Positions 55,081 through 64,000 of a stretch of DNA of 64,000 bases are shown here, in pieces. Made by a program: the position numbers and the translations under genes. Origin of the DNA: Lota lota (Eukaryota; Chordata; Actinopteri; Gadiformes; Lotidae); contig JACYXH010000310.1 of the NCBI GenBank assembly GCA_026745465.1, positions 5,310,001 through 5,374,000 on the forward strand. The letters run 5' to 3'. The notes under the pieces were generated by a model that searched no databases, was not told where the DNA came from, and worked only from the letters and a program-made list of their open reading frames with translations. Each line of letters begins with the position of its first letter. Positions within the stretch are counted from its first letter, which is position 1.

Positions 55081-56273
55081 GAATCATCCTCAACACCAGT
55101 GATGGTCAGCAGAGCAGGTTGCGAAGACTAAAGAACGCTGTGCCTCAGGGGTCAGTCCTTGCTCCGATGCTATTTAACATCTACATCTACGACCTTCCAG
55201 TGACTGAGTCAAGGAAGTACGGCTATGCGGACGACCTGGCAATCTTGCTCCGAACACCGTCTTGGACTACGACTGAGGACGGGCTCAACTGTGACATGGG
55301 AACCCTGACCCCATACCTGAGGAAGTGGCGACTTCAGCTTAGTATGGGCAAGACAGTATCGGCAGCCTTCCACCTCAACAACAAGGAGACAAAAAGAGAA
55401 CTGGACGTGTTTGTCGACAACAAGCGACTAACATTCCAGCAAGCTCCCAAGTACCTAGGTGTGAAGATGGACCGTACGCTGGGCTTCAAACAACACCTAG
55501 AAGAAGTCAAGGCCAAGGTAACATCACGGGCAGCGCTCATCCGTCGACTTGCTGGTACAACATGGGGAGCCGACGCCAAGACGCTACGGATAGCAACCCA
55601 GGCCCTGGTCTTCTCTGCAGCAGAGTACTGCGCACCGGTCTGGGGACGGAGTCCACATGCAAAGAAGGTGGATGTGGCAATAAACAACACGCTCCGTACT
55701 GTGACAGGCTGCCTAAAGTCCACACCGGTCAGCCACCTCCCTGTACTAGCCGGGATCGCCCCTGCCGCCATCAGAAGGGAAGCATAAAGAGCACCTGCTG
55801 CACCAGACAACAACCACGGTAGCGCCCCCAAGCAGACTGGTCTCACGTCAGCCCTACAACCTGGCGGCACAGAGGTTATTGCAAGCGGCTCCAGAGGGAC
55901 AGTCAAGAAGGGCATGGCTCGCCTCATCCTGGACGGCAGAGTTGGAGATTGCTGAGGCCACGCGACTCCACCGCCACATCTGGGACCCTGGTGGAGGAGT
56001 CAAGGGTGAAGAACTGCCACGCCGACAATGGACTACACTAAATCGGCTGCGAACAGGCGTGGGACGCTTCAAGTCCTCCATGAGAAAATGGGGTCTCTCT
56101 GACAGTGCTGCCTGCGAATGTGGGGAACCTGAGCAAACAGCGAACCACATCATCAATCAATGCGACTACCTTCAGGCTACCGTCTAAAGCTGACCTCTTC
56201 GAACTGGACCTGGTGACACTGAAATGGCTACGTGATAGTAAACTGGACATATGATGCCATACGAAAGAAGAAG
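55081..56273 (+). mobile_element. 5'-truncated non-LTR retrotransposon with 11-bp TSD
   Basis: AGTTTAATAAT occurs on both sides (55070-55080 and 56274-56284), exactly around a block that encodes the end of a reverse transcriptase. A target duplication plus loss of the 5' part is the classic product of target-primed reverse transcription that stopped early. The first two bases of the repeat could belong to the AAGAAGAAG-like tail, so 9-11 bp are certain. The tail is a short GAA-rich sequence (56262-56273) with no poly-A. The block is visibly more GC-rich than its AT-rich surroundings. Confidence 0.92.
55083..56254 (+). pseudogene. Jockey-like LINE reverse transcriptase, C-terminal part, frameshifted
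   Basis: This is a remnant of the ORF2-type protein that copies element RNA into DNA at the nicked target. The first frame (to a stop at 55787) has NAVPQGSVLAPMLFNIYI and the catalytic YADD at about 55224-55235. After these come the thumb region (KYLGVKMDRTL) and the AEYCAPVW motif. The reading continues in the next frame from about 55791 to 56187, ending in a Cys-X-Cys-X8-His-X4-Cys cluster (CECGEPEQTANHIINQC). A third frame carries the last residues to TGA at 56252-56254. So there are at least two frameshifts. The N-terminal endonuclease and the start of the RT domain are missing through 5' truncation. The layout resembles elements of the jockey group; clade assignment is from memory and needs a tree. 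Confidence 0.88.
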
Positions 56274-56284
56274 AGTTTAATAAT

Positions 56285-58558
<2,274 letters not shown>

Positions 58559-59617
58559 TTAAAGGTCCAGTATGTAAAATGTAGTAGCATCTAGCATTGA
58601 CGTTTGCAACTCACTGAATCACTGAATCCCTACCCCTCTCTTTCCAATGACTATGGTGGCCTGTACTGGCCTGTATTGTGGAAGGTGCCAGTAGGTGCTT
58701 CCAAAATGACATCATCGTCTACAACGACAACCACAAAAAACTAAGGTCTCCAAAACAGGGATGGATTAAAGAATGTACACCCACTTATCATAATCCCCCT
58801 CAAACGCAAACTGCCATTTTTTTACTTTGATTAAAAAGTATGTGAAACTCTATTCTAACTGAATTCTCTAAATAGATAGGATATTTTAGCAAAAGGACGG
58901 AGCCTGCTAGTCGGTTATATGAGGCACATCCAAGAGAGATTTAAGCTTCTTGGACACTTATAGAGTAACACCACGGTGTGTGTGTGTGGATGTGTGGAGT
59001 GCCATCTTGCCAGCTGTTGATGTTGATTGTGGTTCTGAGAGAGAATTAAGCTTCTAGAACACTTACATTTAATGCCATGGTGTGTGTTGATGTGTGGAGC
59101 TCAGTCTGTCCAGTAGTTGATTTTGATGTCTGCTTCCGAGAGAGGGTTAAGCTTCTAGGACACTTATAGTATAACGCCACGGTGTGTGTGAATATGTGTG
59201 AAGTTTCGGCTGGCCAGTGGTTGATTTTGATGCACGTGTCCGAGAGGGGGTTAAGCTTCTGGGACACTTATAGTATTATGTCAGGTTTTGTGGCACATTT
59301 CATATACAACATCGCTCATTATAACGCTCCTACACAATGACGGTACTAAAAATGTATCACAAATAGGTTGTAGACATGGGGATAATGCACCCCCCGTCTT
59401 CCTAGAACTCCTAGCGCAAAACACATTTTTTGGATTGAATATAAAACGCGTTCTCTCCGGAGCTGTTTGTCCGTTCTGGGCTATTGTGATACATGGCGTT
59501 GCAACACATTGGCCCCAATGGAAGAGGACCCAGTGGACCTACTATGTAGACATAAAGGGATAATTCTAAGGTAACGAAAACACATCCGCTCCACTAGATT
59601 CTACACGTCACCTTTAA
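58559..59617. mobile_element. Non-autonomous TIR element with TTAA ends
   Basis: The left end is TTAAAGGTCCAGTATGTAAA. The right end, read on the other strand, is TTAAAGGTGACGTGTAGAA, and both then converge on a CTAG/GTAG word, giving imperfect TIRs of about 25 bp. TTAA at both outer ends fits a piggyBac-type target, but TTAA could also be part of the TIR, so the superfamily is open. Internal words such as TTTGTCCGTTCTGGGCTA and GAAGAGGACCC match, from memory, an abundant fish repeat. No transposase frame is present. Confidence 0.82.
58941..59285 (+). repeat. Minisatellite, about 3.3 units of 101-105 bp
   Basis: TTAAGCTTCT recurs at 58941, 59046, 59147 and 59251. It is followed each time by GGACACTTA- or GAACACTTA-like sequence, and in the full units by CCACGGTGTGTG, a GATGTGTGGAG-like word and GTTGATTTTGATG. 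It lies inside the TIR element; the related fragment near 49396 has only one unit. Confidence 0.88.

Positions 59618-64000
<4,383 letters not shown>

Overview
This window looks like non-coding DNA from a ray-finned fish, most probably a teleost. Three things point that way: a Tc1/mariner copy of a type seen in fish, a TIR repeat whose ends resemble an abundant fish family (both from memory), and eight long CA/GT microsatellites. I find no host protein-coding exon, no tRNA or rRNA gene and no CRISPR array. Almost every open frame is short, unsupported, or simply reads through a CA/GT repeat. The only convincing coding remnants belong to mobile elements.

Layout. 1-15350 is AT-rich single-copy-looking DNA with small direct repeats, a 23-bp-arm hairpin (3487-3547), two poly-G runs and the first long GT array. 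15353-16859 is a Tc1 element bounded by TA. 16862-23478 has no gene but carries two splice-like motifs, the better one at 22158-22190. 23487-24264 is a hAT-like element with perfect 8-bp target duplications. 24273-45392 is a long gene-less stretch with a second hairpin (32784-32852), an almost G-free tract (34383-34662) and three microsatellites. 45401-46609 is a second hAT-like element with perfect 8-bp duplications. 46774-47474 is a diverged copy of 42712-43115, interrupted by a probable solo LTR (46881-47184). 47480-55069 is gene-less but has a second strong splice-like motif at 51919-51985. 55081-56273 is a 5'-truncated non-LTR retrotransposon flanked by an 11-bp target duplication. 58559-59617 is a TIR repeat with an internal minisatellite. 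The rest is single-copy-looking sequence with two more CA arrays.

How it fits together. There is no operon or pathway here. The most interesting hypothesis is that the window lies inside one very long plus-strand intron. Two sites have a long pyrimidine tract, then AG, then immediately GTAAG, which is the hallmark of recursive (zero-length exon) splice sites known from very long introns of animal neuronal genes. No exon is visible, which fits this idea but does not prove it. Several CpG-retaining, homeodomain-motif-rich islands look like conserved non-coding elements; without an alignment that is only a guess.
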